Shown: positions 1 through 7,141 of the stretch, one piece after another
Layout of the letters: each line of letters starts with the position of its first letter
How positions within the stretch are numbered: position 1 is the stretch's first letter
Source: Pseudomonadota bacterium
Lineage (GTDB): Bacteria; Desulfobacterota; Desulfobaccia; Desulfobaccales; 0-14-0-80-60-11
DNA: 17,894 nucleotides
Reading direction: 5' to 3'
Assembly (NCBI GenBank): GCA_018897875.1
Contig: JAHIKF010000457.1
Location: 1-17,894, forward strand
The notes under the pieces: model-generated
Told to the model about the DNA's origin: nothing
Databases searched by the model: none
What the model saw: the letters and a program-made list of their open reading frames with translations, nothing else
Translations under genes and position numbers: made by a program

Positions 1-1240
1 CGGTCACGCCCACGGCCTCGTGAAATAACCTGGCCTGGTTCAGAGCGTTTTGACCCGTGGTGGCGTCAAGGATGAGCAGCACTTCATGGGGCGCGCCGGG
101 GATTTTTTTGGCCGCGGTGCGGTGAATCTTCTTCAATTCCTCCATCAGGTTGACCTTGGTGTGGAGCCGTCCGGCAGTATCCACGTACACCGTGTCCGCG
201 CCCCGGGCCAGGCCCGCGGCCAGGCCGTCGAAGACCACTGCGGCCGGGTCGGCCCCGGTCTTCTGTTTGACCACCGCGGCGCCGACGCGCTCGCCCCAAA
301 TCTCCAACTGTTCCACCGCGGCCGCCCTGAAGGTGTCCGCGGCCACCAGAATAGGGGTAAGGCCCTGGTGCCGGTCCTGGTGGGCCAGCTTGGCAATGGT
401 GGTGGTCTTGCCCACGCCGTTGATCCCCACCACCAGCACTACCCAGGGACGGGCGCTCCGGTCCGGGGCGACGGGACTTGCAAGCAGGCCGACCATTTCC
501 GCCTGGAGAGCGGCCTTGAGTCTTTCCACGTCCCCCAGTTCCCGGCGGCGCAATTTGTCCTCTAAGGCCTGGATCAGAAAAAGGCTGGTTTCTACCCCTA
601 TATCGGCGGTAATCAACAATTCCTCAAGCTCTTCCAGGAGCTCGGCATCAACAACCTTGCGCCCCCTGAAAAGCCGATCTATACCGCCGCTCAGGGCCTC
701 CCGGGTCCGGCCCAACCGTTCCCGCAGACGTCGAAACATCCCCCGCCGCTCTGCTTCTACGGCAACCTCCCCGGTCTCCTCCAGGTCCTCAACCGCCAAG
801 ATTTCCGGATAAGCCTCCGGCTCCCCGGGCTCCTGAGGGGGCGCAGCCGGCTCGGTTTCGGGGGCGGTGGGGATGGCCGGCGCCGTTTCCGGCTCCGGGG
901 GTGGAGGGGGTACCAAAGGGGGCGCTGGGGGCGCCTCGACGCCAACAGCCTCGGACTCGGCCGCGCCCTCCACTAACGCCGGTGGGGCCGCGTCCTCCGG
1001 CGGCGCTTCCTGGCGCCAGCGGCGCAGAAAACCGCGGCGCTGGGGGCCGTTGGTGGTCTCTGTCTGGGGCCGCGCCGCTTCCTGAGCCTCCGGCGCGGAC
1101 TCGGCCAACGCTTCTTCCCCGGTGACTTCGGGGACCGAGGCGGCCTCGGGGCCCGGTTCAGTCTCTTCCGCCAGGGGCGCGGTGCCGTTTTCCCCGTCCT
1201 GGTCGGTATCCTTGCCCTTGCGGCGAAACCATCGGCGCAT
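1..1240 (-). CDS. ftsY: Signal recognition particle receptor FtsY (C-terminus outside window)
   Basis: SRP receptor GTPase that docks ribosome-SRP complexes at the inner membrane for co-translational insertion. About 413 residues are visible from the ATG at 1238-1240. Residues 1-165 form a long acidic, Pro/Ala/Glu-rich region with basic patches (RRWFRRKGK at the start, RRGFLRRWRQ near 68-77), as expected for the membrane-contacting A domain. The N domain starts near MFRRLRERLG (about 167). The G domain shows the P-loop GINGVGKTTT (271-280), DTFRAAA (301-307), DTAGRL (353-358) and DATTGQNAL (391-399). The TKLDG box and last roughly 50 residues lie beyond the left edge. The start sits 2 nt after the glyS stop, so translation is probably coupled; its own Shine-Dalgarno is weak. 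Family assignment is secure; the exact start is the first in-frame ATG after glyS. Confidence 0.95.
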   Translation of the reverse strand, partial: MRRWFRRKGKDTDQDGENGTAPLAEETEPGPEAASVPEVTGEEALAESAPEAQEAARPQTETTNGPQRRGFLRRWRQEAPPEDAAPPALVEGAAESEAVGVEAPPAPPLVPPPPPEPETAPAIPTAPETEPAAPPQEPGEPEAYPEILAVEDLEETGEVAVEAERRGMFRRLRERLGRTREALSGGIDRLFRGRKVVDAELLEELEELLITADIGVETSLFLIQALEDKLRRRELGDVERLKAALQAEMVGLLASPVAPDRSARPWVVLVVGINGVGKTTTIAKLAHQDRHQGLTPILVAADTFRAAAVEQLEIWGERVGAAVVKQKTGADPAAVVFDGLAAGLARGADTVYVDTAGRLHTKVNLMEELKKIHRTAAKKIPGAPHEVLLILDATTGQNALNQARLFHEAVGVT

Positions 1241-1242
1241 CT

Positions 1243-3312
1243 CTAGGACGTCGTAATTTTAGAGAAATCGGCCATGAGGAGGAAGGTCTGGCTGATACGG
1301 ACCAGCAAGGCCAGCCGGTTACGGCGCAGGTCGGCATCCTCGGCCATCACCATCACCTTTTCAAAATAGGCGTCCACCGGACCTCTGAGGCTGGCCAGGG
1401 CCCGACAGACCCCTGGGTAATCCCGGCTTTCCAGGGCCTGGGTCACTTGCGACTCCATCAAGACCGTGGACTGATACAGGATGTTCTCTTCCCCATATTG
1501 GAAGATGGCGGTATCAACCTTGCCGGGCTCGGCCCCTTGGGCGATATTGATGACCCTTTTAAAGGCCGTGGCCAGGGAGGGAAACTCCGGGCTCTGGCGG
1601 AATTCGTGCAGGGCCCGCACCTTGTCCGCCGCGTCCACCACGTCCCGGCAGCCTGCGGCCAACACCGCGGTGATGGTCTCGTAGTCAAAGCCTTCCGCCA
1701 GGAGGAGGCGCTGCAGCCGGGTCTGGAAAAAGTCCAGCACCTCCAGGGCCGTTTCCTCCCTGGTGCGGCTGATCTTGTCCTTTAAAAGCTCGAGAGCCAG
1801 CGCCACGGCTGCAACCAGATCCAGGTGCAGCTTAGTGCTCCGCAAGATGCGGATGACGGCCAGGGCATGGCGCCGGAGACCGTAAGGGTCGGCGGTGCCC
1901 GTGGGGCTCAGTCCCACGCCGAAGCAGCCGCAGATGGTGTCCAGGCGGTCCGCCAGGCCCACCAGGGCGCCCACCTTATCCTGGGGCAGCTCATCATCGG
2001 CATGCCGGGGGAGATAGTGGGTGAAGAGGGCCTCGGCCACTTCGGGGGGCTCCCCGCTCAAAAGAGCGTACTGGCGGCCCATCACCCCCTGGAGGCTGGG
2101 GAATTCTCCTACCATTTCCGTGACGATGTCGGCCTTGCACAGGGTGGCGGCGCGAGCCACCGCATCGGCCAACTCCGGGGCCAATTGCCGGGACAGGCTC
2201 ACCGCCAGCTCCCGGAAGCGCTCCATCTTCTCGTAGGAGGTCCCCAAAAGGGAGTGGAACACCACGCCCTTCAAGGCATCCACCCGCTTGGCCAACGGCG
2301 TTTTGGAGTCCTCCTGGAAGAAAAACATGGCGTCGGCAAGGCGGGCCCTAATCACGCGCTCATGGCCCTGGGCCACCACATCCGGGTTCCGGGTCAGGGT
2401 GTTGTTCACCGCAATAAAATGGGGCAACAGGCGGCCGTCGGCGCCTCTTAAAGAGAAATACCGCTGATGCTCCCGCATGGAGGTGATGAGCACCTCGTCG
2501 GGCAGGGCCAGAAACCTGTCCTCAAAATTTCCCACCACCACGGAAGGATATTCCACCAGGAAGATGTTTTCTTCCAGCAGCCCCGGGTTGTCCACCACCT
2601 TACCTTTTACCCCGGCCGCGGCCCGGGCCAGCTGTTCAGACAGCAAGGCCCGGCGCGCCGCCGGGTCCACGATGACGTTGGCCGCCAGCAAGGCGGCGAC
2701 GTATGCCTGGGCGTCAGCCACCTCCACGGCCCCGGGCGCCAGAAAGCGGTGGCCGAAGGTAGCCCCGCTGCTGGTCACATCGCCCACCTCGAAGTCCACC
2801 ACCGCGCCGCCGAAGCGGGCCAGAATCCAATGGATGGGCCGGGCAAAGGTGATGGTTTCGGACCCCCAGCGCATGGACTTGGGAAAGCTCAACCCCAGGA
2901 TAAACCCCGGCAAGAGTTCCGGCAGGCGCTCGCCGGTAAGCCCCCCGGTGGTGCTTTTCTTTACCGCCAGGTAAACGCCCCGGGGCGTGTCAACTTCAAT
3001 GAGGTCCGAGACTGCCACGCCCTGGGCCCGGGCGAACCCTGCGGCCGCCGGTGTGGGTTGGCCCGCGGCGTCTACGGCCACGGCCTTGGGAGGTCCGATG
3101 ATTTCCTGGGTGACCTCGGCCTGGGCCTCGGCCACCTCCCGGGCCACCAACGCCAAGCGCCGGGGGGTGCCCCAGGTGAGGATCTCCCCCACCCCGATGC
3201 GTTCGGCGTCCAACATCTTCCGGAAAGAGACGGACATCTCCTCCAATACCGGCGGCAGAAAACGGGCCGGGATCTCTTCAGTGCCAATCTCCAACAACAA
3301 CTCGCGTCCCAT
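1243..3312 (-). CDS. glyS: Glycyl-tRNA synthetase beta subunit
   Basis: Beta subunit of the bacterial alpha2beta2 glycyl-tRNA synthetase, which recognises tRNA-Gly and is needed with GlyQ to charge it with glycine. The protein is 689 residues, the same length as the E. coli subunit. It begins with the hallmark LLLEIGTEEIPARF (residues 5-18) and contains the conserved stretches SFPKSMRW and FARPIHWILARFGG. It ends in a DALR-like anticodon-binding region closing with NRLALLVRISQTFLLMADF. The start ATG at 3310-3312 follows a GAGGA Shine-Dalgarno. It is the second gene of glyQ-glyS-ftsY. The 180-bp gap to glyQ holds inverted heptamer arrays that could fold in the mRNA just before this ribosome site. 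Confidence 0.97.
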   Translation of the reverse strand: MGRELLLEIGTEEIPARFLPPVLEEMSVSFRKMLDAERIGVGEILTWGTPRRLALVAREVAEAQAEVTQEIIGPPKAVAVDAAGQPTPAAAGFARAQGVAVSDLIEVDTPRGVYLAVKKSTTGGLTGERLPELLPGFILGLSFPKSMRWGSETITFARPIHWILARFGGAVVDFEVGDVTSSGATFGHRFLAPGAVEVADAQAYVAALLAANVIVDPAARRALLSEQLARAAAGVKGKVVDNPGLLEENIFLVEYPSVVVGNFEDRFLALPDEVLITSMREHQRYFSLRGADGRLLPHFIAVNNTLTRNPDVVAQGHERVIRARLADAMFFFQEDSKTPLAKRVDALKGVVFHSLLGTSYEKMERFRELAVSLSRQLAPELADAVARAATLCKADIVTEMVGEFPSLQGVMGRQYALLSGEPPEVAEALFTHYLPRHADDELPQDKVGALVGLADRLDTICGCFGVGLSPTGTADPYGLRRHALAVIRILRSTKLHLDLVAAVALALELLKDKISRTREETALEVLDFFQTRLQRLLLAEGFDYETITAVLAAGCRDVVDAADKVRALHEFRQSPEFPSLATAFKRVINIAQGAEPGKVDTAIFQYGEENILYQSTVLMESQVTQALESRDYPGVCRALASLRGPVDAYFEKVMVMAEDADLRRNRLALLVRISQTFLLMADFSKITTS

Positions 3313-3329
3313 GGCGGTCCTCGTTTAGA

Positions 3330-3368
3330 AGCTTTCAGCTGTCAGCTATCAGCTATCAGCGGTCAGCT
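3330..3368 (-). repeat. Heptamer array (AGCTGAN), left arm
   Basis: Read on the minus strand this is about five and a half tandem copies of a 7-bp unit AGCTGAN (last base T, C or A; one unit begins C). It lies 18 nt or more upstream of the glyS start codon, just before its Shine-Dalgarno. The same heptamer recurs in the opposite orientation at 3463-3494, so the two arrays form an imperfect inverted repeat with a loop of roughly 94 nt. Confidence 0.8.
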
Positions 3369-3462
3369 TTTGCTTTATCTATGCAGCGTCTTTTAAGAAT
3401 ATCTCTGGCCTTTTTCCTTGCGCCCTTTTTTTGTTCTCGAGTTCATCGAGTCTTTTTTTTGA

Positions 3463-3492
3463 AGCTGAAAGCTGACGGCTGAAAGCTGACAG

Positions 3493-3494
<2 letters not shown>
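3463..3494 (+). repeat. Heptamer array (AGCTGAN), right arm
   Basis: About four and a half tandem copies of AGCTGAN on the plus strand, inverted relative to 3330-3368. The array runs into the glyQ stop codon (TAG, complement of 3493-3495), so glyQ ends inside the repeat. This suggests the repeat either invaded or expanded right at the gene end without harming the protein tail (LLKR). Confidence 0.8.
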
Positions 3495-4362
<868 letters not shown>

Positions 4363-4395
4363 CCCGCCTCTCCTTTAAAGAAAAAATATCTGCAT

Positions 4396-4425
4396 ATTTT
4401 AACCGGTTAGGTTCCTATTTGTCAA
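4396..4425 (-). promoter_or_regulatory. Sigma70-type promoter of glyQ-glyS-ftsY
   Basis: On the minus strand a perfect -35 TTGACA (complement of 4420-4425) is followed after 18 nt by TAAAAT (complement of 4396-4401). Transcription would start near 4389, giving a leader of about 25-30 nt before the glyQ ATG. No T-box-like leader fits in that space, so glycine-dependent control by a T-box is unlikely. Confidence 0.75.
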
Positions 4426-4603
4426 GTTTTTCGCCGGCCGGGCCCGGGGCGGGAACCGGCACGGCAAAAGCCTTTAGGAACGCATCACTCTCGGGCCCTC
4501 AGTGCGTGCCGGCTGGAGGGCCAGGTAGGGGCAAGATGAGAAAAGCGCTGTCTTCGGGGCAGCGACAATGGCGTGCTTTTCTTGCCGGGGGCTTTTTCCG
4601 CTC

Positions 4604-4632
4604 TTGACGCCGGCGGCGTTGCGGGTTATATG
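4604..4632 (+). promoter_or_regulatory. Promoter of tRNA-Val
   Basis: TTGACG (4604-4609) and TATATG (4627-4632) are separated by exactly 17 nt and end 16 nt before the tRNA. The GC-rich stretch between the -10 and the tRNA is short, as for many tRNA promoters. No other plus-strand gene is nearby that this could serve. Confidence 0.65.
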
Positions 4633-4648
4633 AAAAATAACACCCTAC

Positions 4649-4723
<75 letters not shown>

Positions 4724-4731
4724 GATATTTC

Positions 4732-4766
4732 AAGGGGTTACGGTCGAGGCCGTAGCCCCTTTTTTC
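4732..4766 (+). terminator. Rho-independent terminator of tRNA-Val
   Basis: Stem GGGGTTACGG (4734-4743) pairs with CCGTAGCCCC (4750-4759), with one T-G pair and a 6-nt loop, and is followed by a run of T (4760-4765). It lies 10 nt after the tRNA CCA. Confidence 0.9.
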
Positions 4767-4773
4767 CTTCCTG

Positions 4774-4890
4774 CTAACATTTTGCTACCATTCTCTCCAA
4801 AAACCGTGTTTTCCAATCTGCCGGCGGATTCCGGTCTTTCATCAGATGGGCATAAACGTTAAGGGTCACGGTGGGTCTGGATGTGTTTAA
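4774..4890 (-). pseudogene. Tyrosine recombinase (integrase) C-terminal relic
   Basis: On the minus strand the frame ending TAG at 4774-4776 reads TVTLNVYAHLMKDRNPPA and continues to MVAKC. This matches the end of phage/ICE-type tyrosine recombinases, with the nucleophile Tyr in the VYAHL motif. Just upstream (4876-4890) another frame reads IKHIQT, which in this family usually precedes the QLGHSS box. That box is missing, consistent with a small out-of-frame deletion. The rest of the gene is absent and the IS3-type tail follows. The gene pointed at the tRNA-Val 3' end, the usual layout for an integrated element. Not functional: most of the catalytic domain is gone. Confidence 0.7.
4864..4880 (+). 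repeat. 17-bp direct repeat, left copy
   Basis: GGTCACGGTGGGTCTGG occurs here inside the integrase relic and again, identical and in the same orientation, at 16775-16791 after pgi. Bases on both sides differ. The repeat encloses about 11.9 kb. Confidence 0.6.
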
Positions 4891-4938
4891 TGTTCTCCTC
4901 TAAAGTCGAGACATTTTTAAGGCCATCTTGGTGTAGTC

Positions 4939-5148
4939 TCAAGCTGCCTGTTTTAGCTCCTTCTCCTGGTAAAGCTGCTCATATTCTTGCGGGCTTCTCT
5001 AGCCCAGAGCCGAGTGCAGGTAGCGCTTGTTGTAAACATCAATCCAAGCGGATAGCTTCTCGTGGGCTTCCTCCAGGCCGGCAAATTCCTCCAGCCAGAG
5101 GAGCTCTTCCTTCATAGTCCGCATAAACCGTTCGGTTTCGGCATTGCC
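4939..5148 (-). pseudogene. IS3-family transposase C-terminal fragment with a nonsense codon
   Basis: The minus-strand frame reads GNAETERFMRTMKEELLWLEEF, then a segment rich in DVYNKRYLHSALG, then TAG (4999-5001), then RSPQEYEQLYQEKELKQAA and TGA at 4939-4941. This is the end of the DDE (rve) domain of IS3-group OrfB proteins, where SALGYRSPQEYE is expected; the TAG therefore replaces the Tyr codon. The catalytic Glu would normally lie a few residues before the NAETERF motif's end and the two Asp residues are absent. A likely element end (TGTTCTCC... from 4891 on the plus strand) lies 48 bp beyond the stop, a normal distance for this family. The upstream part is not transposase but RNase II/R-like sequence. 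Confidence 0.8.
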
Positions 5149-5472
5149 TTCAGGAACCTCGACAATGTATTCGCCAGAGCCCAAAAGCTTGATCACTGCG
5201 AGGGATAGGTCGGGGAAGGACAACGGATCAGCGGCCTTTTCCTGGAGGAGAAATTCCTCCAGCGCTTTTGAATCAGGGATATCTGGAAGTCTGAATTTGT
5301 ATTGCCTGGCAATTTCGACAATCCGGTCCCATCGTTTTGGCGTGCGGACCACGCGGCGGATGGATGGGAATTTCCTGGCCGAGAGGTACCGGGCGACCAC
5401 ACCGTTAGCTGCGATCATGGACGCCGCCGTCGGCACCTGGCCGCCTAAACCATCGTTAGCGCAACTTGACAA
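5149..5472 (-). pseudogene. RNase II/R-family (RNB domain) internal fragment fused to transposase tail
   Basis: The open frame from ATG 5472 runs without a break into the transposase fragment. Its middle reads MIAANGVVARYLSARKFPS, then RVVRTPKRWDRIVEIARQY, and later FPDLSLAVIKLLGSGEYIVE and VPEGNA. From memory of the family, this resembles the later half of the RNB catalytic domain of RNase II/VacB-like exoribonucleases, where EGNAPGHFGLAV and a THSTAPNRRYPD box would follow. Here the sequence changes at GNA to the transposase GNAETER. Neither the N-terminal catalytic Asp cluster nor the C-terminal S1 domain is present, and the first 18 residues match nothing I know. It is a gene fragment, not a working nuclease. 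RNB assignment is by motif memory and is moderately sure. Confidence 0.6.
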
Positions 5473-5519
5473 GCCTCCGGAAGTTCTTAATTTTTGCCTA
5501 TTGGCCTAAGTCAATAGGC
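5466..5519 (+). promoter_or_regulatory. Possible promoter with overlapping inverted repeat
   Basis: A perfect TTGACA (5466-5471) is followed after 16-17 nt by a weak AT-rich -10 candidate (TAATTT at 5488-5493 or AATTTT one base on). Immediately after it lies a perfect 8-bp inverted repeat, GCCTATTG (5496-5503) and CAATAGGC (5512-5519), with an 8-nt centre. No T-run follows, so this is not a terminator; its place near the likely start of transcription suits an operator. It would serve the broken Met-rich gene and possibly the kinase and copA. Confidence 0.35.
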
Positions 5520-5549
5520 CATTTACCCGATTTAAACCAGGAGGAAATC

Positions 5550-5834
5550 ATGAGGTGATTTACCACGGCAACTCTCGTAGTAGTGTTACTCGCTTTTTCC
5601 GGCATGGCACTGGCGCAAACACCTGGCGCCGGGCCAGGACAAGGCCAAATGGGCCAAGGTAAGATGATGCAGGGCATGCAAATGCCCCAAATGATGGAAC
5701 CGATGAGCCAAGGCAAGCTGAGCCCCGAAGACCCAAAGAAAATGGCTGACATTCTGGAAAAAAGCCTTAAGTTTTCGAACGCCTGGTCGTCGTTCGCTAT
5801 CAAGGCCGGGAACCCGGGCCTGAGATTGAGATGA
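5550..5834 (+). pseudogene. Met-rich secreted small protein, broken by TGA at codon 3
   Basis: An AGGAGG Shine-Dalgarno (5539-5544) stands 5 nt before ATG 5550. The frame reads M-R-TGA-FTTATLVVVLLAFSGMALAQ, a textbook signal peptide cut by a TGA at 5556-5558 (CGA to TGA would explain it). The mature part is rich in Met, Gln and Gly (MGQGKMMQGMQMPQMMEPM), a composition seen in periplasmic copper-handling proteins. A GTG at 5583 could restart translation but gives a signal peptide with no basic n-region. The 3' end also looks disturbed: after EKSLKF the frame ends RLR at 5834, while the next frame (5774-5863) stays open as FERLVVVRYQGREPG and ends MIKLL. Position before a kinase and CopA fits a copper role, which is inference. 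Confidence 0.6.
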
Positions 5835-5881
5835 TCCGGGAAGAAATGATAAAATTATTATAAAGGTCTGATCAGCATTTC

Positions 5882-6961
5882 ATGAACCTGCATTCGAGCC
5901 CAAAAGTCCTGCCACCGCCAAGACCTCTGCGATTGGAGAGCCCCGGGAAACCTCTGGCCTCGTGGAGGTATCCGGTTATAGGTTTCCTCCTGGGGGCGGT
6001 TGGGGGGGTGCTACTGGGCCACCCTCTGGCCATGGTAGTCTTCAATTTTCAGGAATATATCCACGGACAGGCCTCCCTCAATCTGTGGAGGCGCATCTTA
6101 CTCAGCTTCGCTCCTCACATGTGGCCCATGATGAGCCTCTTTGCCGTGTCCACGGGAGTCTTCGGGGCCATTTTGGGCCAGGTTTTCAAAAAACTCAAAG
6201 AGCACCAGCTGCAAATAGAAACCTTGCATCAGGAATTTGAACTCCAGGTGGCCTCCCTAAGGCATCATTACAAGAATCTGACCATAGGTATCGAGGGCTT
6301 TTCCGGGCGCGTCAACCGGAAGGTTACCGAGTTGGCCCGGCAAATCCGGCAGGGCCATGGCGAAGATTGCCCTCAGGAGGATTGTTATTGCCACAGCCTG
6401 CCTGGCTTAGAAAAGGACGTGGGCATTCTGGCGGATACCTCTAAGCGACTCAGCGAAACTTTGGGAAGAGAACTGACTTTTTTGAAAGCCTTGACCAGCG
6501 GTCTCTCGGCGCCCAGGCCCCATGATCTCTACCCGGTGCTGGTCGACGCCATTCGGGATCTTCTTGAAGCGCGATTTCGAGATAAAAAAATTCTGGTGGA
6601 GATCAATGGCCAGCCCTTTGCAAAATCACGGGCCCCCCTGGTCTTTAATTTCGAATTGGTGACCATGGAGGTCATCCTGGGAAACCTCCTCAGCAACGCC
6701 ATGAAATACGCGAACCATATCGAGGTGGAAGTAGCCGAGACCAACGGGGCGGTGCAGATTGCCATTATTGATCACGGCTCCGGCTTTGATGTGGAGGAAC
6801 TGCGGCAACTGCTCCTGGTCCCCCGAGATCACCAGGAACTGGGCAGCACCCAGTTGGGCTTGCGGGTCACCCTGCATCTGCTTGAAAAGTGCGCCGGCCA
6901 CTTGCTGGTTTCCAGCCAGCCCGGCATCGGTTCCAATTTTACCTTGGAGTTTCCCCAATAG
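5882..6961 (+). CDS. Membrane-bound sensor histidine kinase, orphan, with Cys cluster
   Basis: A 359-residue ATP-dependent protein kinase of the two-component type. Two membrane segments are seen (about 32-54 and 79-101) enclosing a short loop of about 25 residues. A coiled-coil linker (102-125) follows. The phosphoacceptor site is probably H128 in LRHHYKNL, which aligns with the LRHDIKNHL type. The HATPase domain (about 215-359) has the N box ILGNLLSNAMKYA (265-277), the G1 box DHGSGF (297-302) and a G2-like STQLGLRVTLHLL (322-334). Between the two long helices lies DCPQEDCYCH (162-171), with C163, C168, C170 and H171 as a possible metal or redox site in the cytoplasm. No response regulator is encoded in the window. 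The ATG 5882 has only a weak AAAGG ribosome site. The gene for a copper ATPase follows by 180 bp, so copper sensing is a reasonable guess only. Confidence 0.85.
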   Translation: MNLHSSPKVLPPPRPLRLESPGKPLASWRYPVIGFLLGAVGGVLLGHPLAMVVFNFQEYIHGQASLNLWRRILLSFAPHMWPMMSLFAVSTGVFGAILGQVFKKLKEHQLQIETLHQEFELQVASLRHHYKNLTIGIEGFSGRVNRKVTELARQIRQGHGEDCPQEDCYCHSLPGLEKDVGILADTSKRLSETLGRELTFLKALTSGLSAPRPHDLYPVLVDAIRDLLEARFRDKKILVEINGQPFAKSRAPLVFNFELVTMEVILGNLLSNAMKYANHIEVEVAETNGAVQIAIIDHGSGFDVEELRQLLLVPRDHQELGSTQLGLRVTLHLLEKCAGHLLVSSQPGIGSNFTLEFPQ

Positions 6962-7083
6962 CCGTAATTGAGGCTGTCGATAACCCCCCAGCTCGGCTGA
7001 CTGAATACCGTTTCAACTTTTTTCTCCTTGAGTTCCGGTTAATTTCGCAAGTTCACAAAAACCTATTGGCAGGTTGCGCCGGA

Positions 7084-7098
7084 TAGTCAGCATGACTA
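7084..7098. promoter_or_regulatory. Inverted repeat upstream of the copper ATPase
   Basis: TAGTCA-GCA-TGACTA is a perfect 6-bp inverted repeat with a 3-nt centre, ending 43 bp before the ATPase start. A weak promoter pair, TTGCGC (7074-7079) and TAATTT (7097-7102, 17-nt spacer), would place the repeat inside the spacer. That is where activators of the MerR/CueR kind bind, though the sequence is not the usual CueR box. The rest of the 180-bp gap shows nothing recognisable. Confidence 0.35.
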
Positions 7099-7141
7099 AT
7101 TTATTTTTATAACCTCAAAGACTTCACCATAGGGGGAAGCG

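Noticed and set aside
2467..3396. 309-codon plus-strand open frame opposite glyS
   Set aside because: Antisense shadow of glyS in GC-rich DNA, with low-complexity His/Gly composition. The other long antisense frames opposite glyS, glyQ, the H+-ATPase, pgm and pgi were rejected for the same reason.
3436..3460. Small hairpin CTCGA-GTTCA-TCGAG followed by eight T on the plus strand
   Set aside because: Looks like a weak terminator, but no plus-strand gene ends here; on the strand of the glyQ-glyS transcript it has no T-run.
4363..4420. T-box or other riboswitch leader ahead of glyQ
   Set aside because: The predicted transcript start leaves under 30 nt before the ATG, too short for a T-box, and no T-box core motif is visible.
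5496..5519. Inverted repeat GCCTATTG/CAATAGGC as a terminator
   Set aside because: Neither strand has a T-run after the stem; an operator is more likely.
5556..5558. TGA as a selenocysteine codon in the Met-rich gene
   Set aside because: It would fall in the n-region of a signal peptide at position 3, where Arg is expected, and no SECIS-like hairpin is apparent after it.
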